Of a DNA stretch of 54,352 nucleotides, positions 19,828 through 28,059 are shown one piece after another. Source of the stretch: Deltaproteobacteria bacterium (lineage in GTDB: Bacteria; Desulfobacterota; Dissulfuribacteria; Dissulfuribacterales; QOAL01); NCBI GenBank assembly GCA_027028245.1, contig JALVJO010000169.1, positions 1-54,352 on the forward strand, given 5' to 3'. The notes below the pieces were generated by a model. That model was not told the origin of the DNA and made no database searches. It saw nothing but the letters and a program-made list of their open reading frames with translations. The first letter of the stretch is position 1. Every line of letters begins with the position of its first letter. A program made the position numbers and the translations under genes.

Positions 19828-20508
19828 TCAGCAGGTCAGCTTCTCCAGGGCCATGGCGGCGGCATCTGCCACGGAGATTTCCCTTAGTTCCATATCAAGG
19901 TAGAGCTTGAACATCCTCCTGTCAGAAAGCATGTTCGCTATTTCATCGCAGAATTCCTTTTTGCCTGCAAAGCCCAGGGCAAGGGCTGCAAGGGCGCGTG
20001 ATTCTGCATCATTGTCTTTGAGATAATCCTTTACCAGCCTGGCACAGTCTATTTCATTGAATATGTCCGGGCGGCTCTGGGCAAGGCGCATCAGGCCCCA
20101 TAGGGCGCCGCGTCTCAGGGGCAGGTATTCAAGGTAATTTCCCTCTTCCCAGATGTAGGAAAGGAGTATGCGGCTGTATTCTTCTGCCAGGACGGCGTTA
20201 TTGGCCATTGCCTCTGCCATTGCCTCTGGAGCGCCCCAGCCAATGCCTCCGGATTCATCATTGAGGCTCCACATAAGCCTTCTCATGATGATCCTGGCAT
20301 CTTCCATCTCGGCGCCTGCGATCCTGTTCATCACCCTGCCAAAGGCAGTAAGGGCATGCCAGCGCTGAAGGGAGTCTGTCTTGTAGAAGGTCTGTATGAG
20401 GGGCTGAACCACCTTTTTAGGCGGTACTGTCTCGACGAATTCAAGAAGGTGCAGGAGATCGCCATCTTTCAGGATGGCCTTGACCTCCTGCCTTATTTTT
20501 CTGCTCAT
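19828..20508 (-). CDS. DVU0298-like HEAT-repeat-type protein
   Basis: SGGIGWGAPEAMAEAMANN and HEAT-like helical repeats, resembling a family seen in sulfate reducers. Confidence 0.65.
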   Translation of the reverse strand: MSRKIRQEVKAILKDGDLLHLLEFVETVPPKKVVQPLIQTFYKTDSLQRWHALTAFGRVMNRIAGAEMEDARIIMRRLMWSLNDESGGIGWGAPEAMAEAMANNAVLAEEYSRILLSYIWEEGNYLEYLPLRRGALWGLMRLAQSRPDIFNEIDCARLVKDYLKDNDAESRALAALALGFAGKKEFCDEIANMLSDRRMFKLYLDMELREISVADAAAMALEKLTC

Positions 20509-20509
20509 A

Positions 20510-20839
20510 TCAATCCATTGGTTCCATTTCCTTGCCGCAGCAAAGGGGGACCGGCTGGCCTGCTTGGCAGTTCATGTACTTGTTGCATACTGAACAATAA
20601 TAAGTGCATTCCCTTTCCACTGTCTTTTCCTGGGAATAGGTGGTGGCACCGCCCTTTACCCCCTCTATGTGGAACCTGGCTACCTTGTCGTGACCGGGCA
20701 CGAAATTGCCCATGGGCACTATCTTTTTGTTGTCGCCGTAACAGTCAACAACCACCTTCCACAATACTTCCAGGGATGCCTCTTCCTGGGGAGATTCAGG
20801 CGTGAACTCCACCACATTTCTGTCAACTTCTATCTTCAT
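20510..20839 (-). CDS. Hypothetical protein with C-terminal desulforedoxin-like Cys motif
   Basis: C-terminus YYCSVCNKYMNCQAGQPVPLCCGKEMEPMD (CX2C...CCG) resembles the desulforedoxin pattern. Confidence 0.6.
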   Translation of the reverse strand: MKIEVDRNVVEFTPESPQEEASLEVLWKVVVDCYGDNKKIVPMGNFVPGHDKVARFHIEGVKGGATTYSQEKTVERECTYYCSVCNKYMNCQAGQPVPLCCGKEMEPMD

Positions 20840-20859
20840 AACTACTGCAGCTCCGTTGT

Positions 20860-22062
20860 TTACTGGTTGTCTACCGCTTCCTTGACCTTTTCACCCATGA
20901 GTTTTCCAAGCTCCCAGCATTTCTTCAGATCATCATGGGTTGGCACATACTTGACCTTTATTCCTTCATGGATGAGTTCGAATTTCATCTCTTCCATGGC
21001 CTTGTTCATGTGTTTCACAGATTCACCGCTCCAGCCGAATGAGCCGAATGCTGCGCCGAGCTTCCGGGCTGGTCTCAGGCCCTTCATGTACATGAGGTAT
21101 CCGGCCATGCGCGGGAGCAGCCCGTTATTCAGGGTGGGACACCCAAGGCATATTCCCTTGGCATCCAGGAGTTCGGCCATTACATCGCTTCTATGGTTGA
21201 CGCTGAGATCCAGCAGCTGCATGCTCGTTCCCGTGGATTCAATGCCATCGGCAACAGCCTTTGCCATCATCTCGGTGGAATGCCACATGGTGTCATAGAC
21301 CACCAGGGCCTTCTTGGCTGCCTTGTGGCTGGACCAATCCCTGTATGCCTGGAGTATCTTGTCGATGTGGGTGCGCCAGATTACCCCGTGGTCCGGGGCT
21401 ATCATGTCTACTTCAAGGCCGATTTCTGCCACGTGATCCAAGAGCTTTCTCACCTGGGGCGAATAAAGGTAGAGGATGTTGGCGTAGTATTTCTTGGCCT
21501 GATACATGAGCTCGGAAAGATCCACCTCGTCATCGAATCGTTCACTGGTGCCCAGGTGCTGGCCGAATCCGTCCTGGGAGATCAGGAGTTTTTCTTCCGG
21601 GATGTACGAAAACATGCTGTCAGGCCAGTGGAGCATCCTGGTTTCCATGAACTGGATGGTCCTGTTGCCCACTGGGATGGACTCATTGTTTTCAATGATA
21701 TGGTAGGGCCAGTCCGGCTTGTGAAAATGCGAAAGCAGGTTCTTGTGCCCCATCTTGGAGCAGATGATCTTTTCAGGCTTTACCATCTCCACGATCTTGG
21801 GCAGGGAGCCGGTATGATCCATTTCCACATGGTTTACCACGATGTAGTCTATCTTTTCAGGGTCGATAACCGTCCTGATCCTGTGCACCAGGTCTGAACA
21901 GAGGTTGTGCTTTACTGTGTCAAAGAGCACGTTCTTTTCGCCGAGCATAAGATAGGCATTATAGGTGGAGCCGCGGTAGGTGGAATATCCGTGAAAATCC
22001 CTGACCAGCCAGTCCACTGCGCCGACCCAGAAGATGTCTTTTTTAATCTCATAAACTTGCAT
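20860..22062 (-). CDS. A-type flavodiiron protein / rubredoxin:oxygen oxidoreductase
   Basis: Metallo-beta-lactamase diiron ligands NHVEMDHTG and DHG plus C-terminal flavodoxin domain (VVYDTMWHSTEMMA); adjacent rubredoxins. Confidence 0.92.
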   Translation of the reverse strand: MQVYEIKKDIFWVGAVDWLVRDFHGYSTYRGSTYNAYLMLGEKNVLFDTVKHNLCSDLVHRIRTVIDPEKIDYIVVNHVEMDHTGSLPKIVEMVKPEKIICSKMGHKNLLSHFHKPDWPYHIIENNESIPVGNRTIQFMETRMLHWPDSMFSYIPEEKLLISQDGFGQHLGTSERFDDEVDLSELMYQAKKYYANILYLYSPQVRKLLDHVAEIGLEVDMIAPDHGVIWRTHIDKILQAYRDWSSHKAAKKALVVYDTMWHSTEMMAKAVADGIESTGTSMQLLDLSVNHRSDVMAELLDAKGICLGCPTLNNGLLPRMAGYLMYMKGLRPARKLGAAFGSFGWSGESVKHMNKAMEEMKFELIHEGIKVKYVPTHDDLKKCWELGKLMGEKVKEAVDNQ

Positions 22063-22086
22063 AGCTGTTTCTCCTTGTAGCAAACA

Positions 22087-22248
22087 TCAGTCTGCAGGTT
22101 CAAACTGGTCCTTGGAGGCTCCGCAGATAGGGCATGTCCAGTCGTCCGGAACCTTTTCAAAGTCCGTCCCGGGCTCAACTCCGTTGTCCGGATCGCCGTT
22201 TTCAGGGTCGTATATATATCCACATACTGAACATCTGTATTTTTTCAT
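22087..22248 (-). CDS. Rubredoxin (canonical CX2C)
   Basis: Not in ORF track (53 aa): [53 protein letters not shown]. Confidence 0.97.
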   Translation of the reverse strand: MKKYRCSVCGYIYDPENGDPDNGVEPGTDFEKVPDDWTCPICGASKDQFEPAD

Positions 22249-22328
22249 GGTGTTGTCCTCTCTTTTTTTAAGTTTTTTATTTCAAGGGGCAGAGGGCAGG
22301 CCCATCCGGGCCGCCCCCTGCAGCTGGG

Positions 22329-22556
22329 TTATGCATTCGCCTTGGCTTCGGCATTTTCCTCTGCCACGGAACCCGGGCCTGCCAAGGGCTTGAACATGGC
22401 CTTGGAGGCCCCGCAAATCGGGCACTTCCAGTCATCAGGAAGGTCCTCGAACTTGGTTCCCTTGGGAATTTTACCCTTTCTGTCCCCCTTGTCAGGGTTG
22501 TAGATATAACCGCAGTTAAGGGTCTGGCACTGATACATTTCTTCAGGTGTTGCCAT
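22329..22556 (-). CDS. Rubredoxin type II-like (CX4C first site)
   Basis: [46 protein letters not shown]. Confidence 0.92.
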   Translation of the reverse strand: MATPEEMYQCQTLNCGYIYNPDKGDRKGKIPKGTKFEDLPDDWKCPICGASKAMFKPLAGPGSVAEENAEAKANA

Positions 22557-22607
22557 CTTCTTTCTCCTTGCTCTGTTTACGGGTTCTTCTGGATATTCAT
22601 GTCTCTT

Positions 22608-23123
22608 TTAGGCAGCAGGCATGGGGATTGGAAGGGCCCTCTGGCCAAGTTCCCTATCCACCATGAAAAGGCCGCCGCCTTCTTTTGCACCGGCGAGCTT
22701 CAGTTTCTGGACAACTCCGCTGGCCGAGGCCTCCTCTTCCACCTGTTCGCTTACAAACCACTGCAGGAAGATCTGGGTGGCGTGATCCTTTTCCTCAATG
22801 GCCAGGTTCATGAGGTCATTTATGAGGCTTGTGACCAGCTGCTCGTGTTCATAGGCATGTTCAAAGACGGCCAGTGCAGAGTCCCACTCCTTTTGGGGGG
22901 CCTTTATGGTATCAAGCAGTACCCTGCCGCCCCTTTCTATGACAAAGTCATAGATCTTCATGGCATGTATCATCTCTTCCTGGGTCTGAGCCTTCATCCA
23001 GTTGGCACAGCCTTCCAGGTCGACGCTTTCAAAATAAGATGCCATGGAAAGATAGAGATAGGCGGAATACATCTCTGCGTTGATCTGTTTGTTCAGGGCC
23101 TTTTCCATTTTTTCACTCAACAT
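22608..23123 (-). CDS. Ferritin
   Basis: [46 protein letters not shown]; four-helix ferritin pattern. Confidence 0.93.
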   Translation of the reverse strand: MLSEKMEKALNKQINAEMYSAYLYLSMASYFESVDLEGCANWMKAQTQEEMIHAMKIYDFVIERGGRVLLDTIKAPQKEWDSALAVFEHAYEHEQLVTSLINDLMNLAIEEKDHATQIFLQWFVSEQVEEEASASGVVQKLKLAGAKEGGGLFMVDRELGQRALPIPMPAA

Positions 23124-23128
23124 GGCCT

Positions 23129-23503
23129 TTAGCTCCTCCAGAGTCCGTGGAGATTGCAGTAGGCCCTGGCAGTCACCTCTGTGGCATCTGTGCAGAAGGA
23201 GGCTTCAGGAGCATCTCCGGGTTTCAGGAATAGGCGCTGTGAAACGTCACCTGCAACCAGCTCTATCCATTCTATATAATGCTTGTCTTCCATGGGATGG
23301 GCCGCGCTTCCAACCTTGACCTTGTAGCCTTTGTCCGTCTTTTCCACCACAGGAACGTGTTTTTCCTGGGCTGCATCAGTGGAATTTTCGCTCATAAGAG
23401 TCATGTCCTGTCCGCAGCAGACCAGGGTTCCGCCGCCTTCGTGAACCATTTCCACCATGTTTCCACAGATCTCGCACTTGTATACTTCCATCTTTTTAGT
23501 CAT
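23129..23503 (-). CDS. dfx: Desulfoferrodoxin (2Fe superoxide reductase)
   Basis: Start ATG 23503 ([18 protein letters not shown]); desulforedoxin domain with [28 protein letters not shown]. Confidence 0.95.
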   Translation of the reverse strand: MTKKMEVYKCEICGNMVEMVHEGGGTLVCCGQDMTLMSENSTDAAQEKHVPVVEKTDKGYKVKVGSAAHPMEDKHYIEWIELVAGDVSQRLFLKPGDAPEASFCTDATEVTARAYCNLHGLWRS

Positions 23504-23625
23504 TGTCTTTCTCCTTTTTTCGCGGTTTTTTAGACCGAAACACCACGGCCCCGTAAATCTCCGGGCCTGCGATGCGTGATATTTTTGGGGGATAAGGGGT
23601 GCCTGCCTGACACCCCTGTGTCTTC

Positions 23626-24072
23626 TTAAATAACGTTTACCTTGACAGACTCTCCTGTCCAGGTGCCGTGCAGGTTGCACCGGATGACGGCTCTCAGTTC
23701 AGAAGGAGCCTGCAGCCTTATCCTGAAACATCCGTCAGGAGAGGTGATTCCACCTGCCTGGTTGTCGATTTCACTAACCTCTTTTCCATTGACAAGGAGC
23801 TTGATCTCGTCAATCCAGTGACCAGGGGTTGAGGGATGTGGAATCATGAAACCCACCTTGACCCTTACATCGAACCATTCGTCTTTTTTTGCCTGTGCAG
23901 GCGCTTCGACCAGCGGAACGTGTTTCTTCTCAAGGGTCGAGGGATTCTTGGGATCCTTAAGGGTCTGGGGAGGCTGATCCGTATCTGCACGCCCTGTGGC
24001 CGGCAGAACTGCCAAAGACATGGCAGCCCCGCCGATTATTGCCGTGTTTTTTAGGAATTCGCGTCTTTTCAT
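23626..24072 (-). CDS. Exported (Tat-type) superoxide reductase-like protein
   Basis: N-terminus [29 protein letters not shown] (twin-Arg); SOR ligands [25 protein letters not shown]. Confidence 0.85.
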   Translation of the reverse strand: MKRREFLKNTAIIGGAAMSLAVLPATGRADTDQPPQTLKDPKNPSTLEKKHVPLVEAPAQAKKDEWFDVRVKVGFMIPHPSTPGHWIDEIKLLVNGKEVSEIDNQAGGITSPDGCFRIRLQAPSELRAVIRCNLHGTWTGESVKVNVI

Positions 24073-24088
24073 TTTTGTTTTATCCCTG

Positions 24089-25423
24089 TCATCTTACGTT
24101 CAGGTTAATTTCAGTGCTGTTTACAAGTATTGGTGCGTACTCGCTTTCCGGCAGCTTGAAAAATTCGCCTACCGAGCTTGGTATCTGGCTGTAATACAGG
24201 TTCGCCTTGATGGTCAGTTTCCCCTTCAAATCCGCCGGAATGGTCCAGCTGTAGTCTTCAGTCACGGTCTCCTTGGGTTTGATCCTGTAGTCAACAAGGG
24301 TGTTGTCCTTGGTATACCACTGGCAGATCGTCATGCGGCCCTTGGGGTCGAAGAAGGGGTGCCTGAAGATCCTGGCCCCGTCAGGTACGTTTCCGTCCCT
24401 TTTCAGGCCCTTGAAATCCTTGATTTCCATGATCTCTCCAATGGCCTGGTATGCCATGGCCGAGGAGTCAGCGATGGTGTATTCTTCACCCTTGAATCCC
24501 TTCTTGGAAACAGGTACAGGGTATTTCTTGCCGTTTGCATCCACTGCCCATACTTCTAACCACAGCATGCGTTCCTCAGTAGAGCCCGAAGGTATGGGAT
24601 GGCCGGCCTTGCCGTTAAAGAGCTTTGCCTGGAACTTGACGGCTTCTCCAGCCTTGGCTTCCCCTGGTGCCCCTTCGATCTTGAGGTCAACCGCTCCTGC
24701 AAGCTGTGTTGCAGAGTGGGAACCCAGGAATGTGTGGTGTGCCACATCCTTTCTTTCCTTGCCGCCTCCGGCAGACTTACCAGGGGCCTTGGGCATGTGG
24801 CAGTCCTGGCAAACCCTACCTTCCTTGGCGTAGGGCCCTTCTTTCCATTCCCTGTAGGTGGCCTTTACCCATGCACCGTATGGGCTCTGCTCGTCATGGC
24901 AGGTAGCACACATCTCAGCACTCTTGTGAAATTCACTGTATGCCGTCTTGTGCATGGGGGATACAGCATCCTTTCTCGGGCCTCGTTTTAGGTTTCCAGG
25001 CTCTATGTTGAAGCTGAAATTAAAGGGAACCTTTTCAGAGGTGCCGGTTATGTTGTGGCAGACCTCGCAGGATACCCCTTCATTGGCCCTTGTGTCCTGA
25101 TGAGCCGGTTTTGGCGGAATGTCCCCTGACAGAAAGGCAAGTGGGCTGTGACATGCTATGCAGCCGGCCTTTACGCCTGCCACCTTTTCGAGTTTCTGGG
25201 AATGGGGCAGGGCAAGCTTGAAATACTCCACCTGGTCCCACTCATGGGTATAGCTTTTTGACATGAGGGTGTCCTTCCATTCCTTGTAGATCTGCCTGTG
25301 GCACATGCCGCACTTCTTGGGTTCTTTGAAATCGGCATATTTGCAGCAGCCCATCTTGGCTGCAAATGCCGCGCAGGGCAGAGCCAATAATAAAGCTGTC
25401 AGAATCGCAAGTTTTCTTAGCAT
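24089..25423 (-). CDS. Pentaheme cytochrome c554-family protein, periplasmic
   Basis: Signal peptide MLRKLAILTALLLALPCAAFA; CGMCH, CIACH, CEVCH, CATCH, CQDCH; C-terminal Ig-like region. Confidence 0.87.
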   Translation of the reverse strand: MLRKLAILTALLLALPCAAFAAKMGCCKYADFKEPKKCGMCHRQIYKEWKDTLMSKSYTHEWDQVEYFKLALPHSQKLEKVAGVKAGCIACHSPLAFLSGDIPPKPAHQDTRANEGVSCEVCHNITGTSEKVPFNFSFNIEPGNLKRGPRKDAVSPMHKTAYSEFHKSAEMCATCHDEQSPYGAWVKATYREWKEGPYAKEGRVCQDCHMPKAPGKSAGGGKERKDVAHHTFLGSHSATQLAGAVDLKIEGAPGEAKAGEAVKFQAKLFNGKAGHPIPSGSTEERMLWLEVWAVDANGKKYPVPVSKKGFKGEEYTIADSSAMAYQAIGEIMEIKDFKGLKRDGNVPDGARIFRHPFFDPKGRMTICQWYTKDNTLVDYRIKPKETVTEDYSWTIPADLKGKLTIKANLYYSQIPSSVGEFFKLPESEYAPILVNSTEINLNVR

Positions 25424-25501
25424 CTTTCCTTCCTCCATTTTTTCCTGGTGTTGTTGAACTTCCCGGTTCTTCAAACGATGAAAAGAACCGGGTTTAACCT
25501 T

Positions 25502-26095
25502 CTATTTGGCGTGCTTGGCCAGGTATTCTGCAACACCTTCTGCAGTGGGCTTCATGGCCTCTTCACCGGGCTTCCAGTTTGCAGGGCAGACCTCGCCTAC
25601 GGATTCGTGGTGCTGAAGTGCTTCGAGGATCCTGAGGGCCTCGTCAAAGTTCCTGCCCAGGGGAAGGTCGTTTACAAGGTTGTGCCTGATGATGCCTTCC
25701 TTGTCTATGAGAAACAGGCCGCGCAGGGCAATTCCGGCATCCTCCAGGAGCACGCCGTAAGACAGGGATATCTTCTTGTTAAGATCTGAAACCAGCGGGT
25801 ATTTTATGCGGCCTATGCCGCCCTTTTCCACGGGGGTCTGCCTCCATGCAAAGTGGCTGTAAGGTGAGTCCACTGATATTCCCAGCACTTCGCAGTTTTT
25901 CTCCTTGAATTTGTCGATTGCCTTGTCCAAGGCAATTATTTCTGTGGGTCAGACAAAGGTAAAGTCCAGGGGGTAAAAGAAGAGCAAGACGTATTTCCCC
26001 CTGTAAGATGAAAGGGTGACATCCTGTATGGAGTCATCAGGCATGACTGCTTGAGCTGTAAAATCCGGGGCCTCTTTGGTAACCATGGTACACAT
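25502..26095 (-). CDS. 2-Cys-type peroxiredoxin (AhpC/Prx), candidate selenoprotein with Sec49 at the peroxidatic position (UGA 25949..25951)
   Basis: Reading through TGA gives [63 protein letters not shown]...[14 protein letters not shown] Shine-Dalgarno upstream of ATG 26095. The ORF track starts only after the TGA. Confidence 0.92.
25917..25936 (-). promoter_or_regulatory. Candidate bacterial SECIS hairpin of the Sec-peroxiredoxin
   Basis: Transcribed strand ATTGCCTT-GGAC-AAGGCAAT: perfect 8-bp stem, GG in 4-nt loop, loop starts 20 nt after TGA. Confidence 0.85.
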
Positions 26096-26162
26096 GTTTT
26101 TCTCCTCCTTTTTTCCTTGTGCGTATTTTTCAAAACGATTTTTTTATTTTTATAAACATGGT

Positions 26163-26738
26163 TCAAAAGGTTTCAACCAGTGTCTCGAAGTATCCCTTGG
26201 GGTGTGCACAGGCAGGGCATTTTTCCGGGGGCTCGTTGCCTTCGTGCACATAACCGCAGTTTCTGCAGCGCCATTTCACAGGTGCATCCTTTTTGAAGAC
26301 CTTGCCCTCTTCGATATTCCGGGCAAGTGCATTGTAGCGTTCTTCATGGTACTTCTCCGCCACTGCAATGGCCTCCATGACGCAGGCGATTTCATTGAAA
26401 CCTTCTTCCCTGGCGATCTTTGCAAATTCCGGATACATGGATGTATGTTCATAGTTTTCTCCTTCTGCCGATGCCTTCAGGTTTTCCAGGGTGGTCCCGA
26501 TGGTGCCTGCGGGAAAAGCACCAACAATCTCCACTTCTCCTCCTTCCAGGAACTTGAACAGGCGCTTGGCATGTTCCTTTTCCTGGTTTGCCGTTTCTTC
26601 AAACACTGCGGCTATCTGCACGTAGCCTTCCTTCTTGGCCTGGCTGGCGAAATATGTGTATCTGTTCCTGGCCTGTGATTCCCCGGCAAATGCCGTAAGT
26701 ATATTTTTTTCCGTCCTGGTACCCTTGAGTGAAGCCAT
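26163..26738 (-). CDS. rbr: Rubrerythrin
   Basis: [39 protein letters not shown]-terminal rubredoxin domain [10 protein letters not shown]...[11 protein letters not shown]. Confidence 0.96.
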   Translation of the reverse strand: MASLKGTRTEKNILTAFAGESQARNRYTYFASQAKKEGYVQIAAVFEETANQEKEHAKRLFKFLEGGEVEIVGAFPAGTIGTTLENLKASAEGENYEHTSMYPEFAKIAREEGFNEIACVMEAIAVAEKYHEERYNALARNIEEGKVFKKDAPVKWRCRNCGYVHEGNEPPEKCPACAHPKGYFETLVETF

Positions 26739-26786
26739 ATCTTGTCTCCTTTAACGTCTTGGTGTTTTCTCTTTATAAATGCTTTT

Positions 26787-27038
26787 TTACTGGGCTGCTA
26801 TTGACTTGCCCTTGTCCGTAACTTCGTATTTGCACCTGGCAGGGCTTTCTATCAGGCCCTTTTTCTTCAGGCTCTGAATCCTGCAGCTTACTGACTTTGA
26901 GGCAAGGCCTGTTGCTTCTGAAATTTCCTTGGTTGACACCGGCGAGTCCTTGGCTGCAACAGCCTTCAAGACCAGCTCCTGCTCCTCAGTGAGCTTGACA
27001 GCACCGTTGTCACCCTTGGATTTTCTTTTGCATGCCAT
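26787..27038 (-). CDS. Small winged-helix/HTH transcriptional regulator
   Basis: MACKRKSKGDNGAVKLTEEQELVLKAV...VSTKEISEATGLASKSVSCRIQSLKKKGLIE; ATG at 27038. Confidence 0.75.
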   Translation of the reverse strand: MACKRKSKGDNGAVKLTEEQELVLKAVAAKDSPVSTKEISEATGLASKSVSCRIQSLKKKGLIESPARCKYEVTDKGKSIAAQ

Positions 27039-27081
27039 TTTCACTCCTCCTGTTTTCAATTTTATAACATAAAAAAATATT

Positions 27082-27486
27082 TTAACTAAAAGTATTTTGG
27101 TTAATATTTTTCCTGTTGCGGCATTCTGGGCATATACCGCTGAATTCCACTTGGTCATCAATCACTTCATATCCGGAAGCATCTGAGATCATGGAATTTA
27201 GACGACGGCCCGGAATTGTTTTTACATCGGCAATTCTTCCGCACCTGATGCAGTGGATATGGTAATGGGGATGGGTGGCTGCATCGAATCGTTTCTGCCG
27301 GCCGCTGTATTCCAGTTTCTTGATTATTCCGGCCTCCGACATCTTTTCAAGATTCCTGTAGACCGTTGCAATACTGATCCTCGGCAGTCTCTGCTTGACC
27401 ACCAGGTAAAGCTCATCGGCAGTGGGATGGCTTTTGAGTTTTCGGAGCTCTTCTAGTATTATTTCTCTCTGGCTGGTCATTCTCAT
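27082..27486 (-). CDS. perR: Fur-family regulator, PerR-like
   Basis: MRMTSQREIILEELRKLKSHPTADELY...ISIATVYRNLEKM; HYHIHCIRCGRI and CPEC metal sites; first gene of peroxide/superoxide defence cluster. Confidence 0.9.
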   Translation of the reverse strand: MRMTSQREIILEELRKLKSHPTADELYLVVKQRLPRISIATVYRNLEKMSEAGIIKKLEYSGRQKRFDAATHPHYHIHCIRCGRIADVKTIPGRRLNSMISDASGYEVIDDQVEFSGICPECRNRKNINQNTFS

Positions 27487-27504
27487 TTGAATTGATTTCC
27501 TATT

Positions 27505-27519
27505 TGATAATGATTACTA
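27505..27519 (-). promoter_or_regulatory. Fur/PerR-box-like operator upstream of perR
   Basis: + strand TGATAAT-G-ATTACTA, close to the 7-1-7 TGATAATNATTATCA inverted repeat (5/7 on right half), just upstream of the perR start. Confidence 0.55.
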
Positions 27520-27592
27520 CTTTTAAATGAGAGTCAGAAATTTGTCAATAAAAAAGATTAATTTTATCCAAAAATTTTTAAAAGGGTGAGCC

Positions 27593-28024
27593 ATGGATTT
27601 TATCGTTAAGACCTTTCAGCTGGAAAAGGCCATGGAAACCGGGCCTGATATCCAGGACATTACGGATGATATTGCAGTTTCAGTTGAAAAAAGCCGAATC
27701 AGAGACGGAGTTGTGCATTTGAACGTAGTGGGATCCACCGGTTCCCTGACCACCATAGAGTTTGAACCGGGCGTGATAGAGGATCTCAAGGATGCTGTAG
27801 AACGCATGGCGCCCAGGGGTATGGACTACAAACACGAGCTTGCATGGCATGACGGAAACGGTCATAGTCATGTTCAGTCAGCGCTTCTGGGTCCGAGTAT
27901 CAGCATATGCGTGCACGGCGGCAGGCTTCAGCTTGGAACCTGGCAGCAGGTGGTAGTCATCAACCATGACAACAGGCCCAGAAAGAGAAAGATCGCAGTT
28001 ACTGTTGTGGGAGCAGCCGGTTAA
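27593..28024 (+). CDS. YjbQ-family (UPF0047) protein
   Basis: HVQSALLGPSISICVHGGRLQLGTWQQVVVINHDNRPRKRKIAVTVVG. Confidence 0.92.
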   Translation: MDFIVKTFQLEKAMETGPDIQDITDDIAVSVEKSRIRDGVVHLNVVGSTGSLTTIEFEPGVIEDLKDAVERMAPRGMDYKHELAWHDGNGHSHVQSALLGPSISICVHGGRLQLGTWQQVVVINHDNRPRKRKIAVTVVGAAG

Positions 28025-28059
28025 AAAGGCATAAGGAATTTAGGAAGAAAGACACCGTA

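Noticed and set aside
23504-23680. N-terminal extension of desulfoferrodoxin ([16 protein letters not shown]...)
   Set aside because: Overlaps the upstream SOR gene and intergenic RBS; conserved start is [14 protein letters not shown] at 23503.
25502-25930. Peroxiredoxin as pseudogene or truncated gene
   Set aside because: Good RBS and intact N-terminal Prx sequence with a single TGA exactly at the peroxidatic Cys plus a perfect SECIS-like hairpin argue for a functional selenoprotein.
25936-26166. [35 protein letters not shown]...
   Set aside because: Out-of-frame shadow over the N-terminal half of the peroxiredoxin, whose true frame is interrupted by the Sec TGA.
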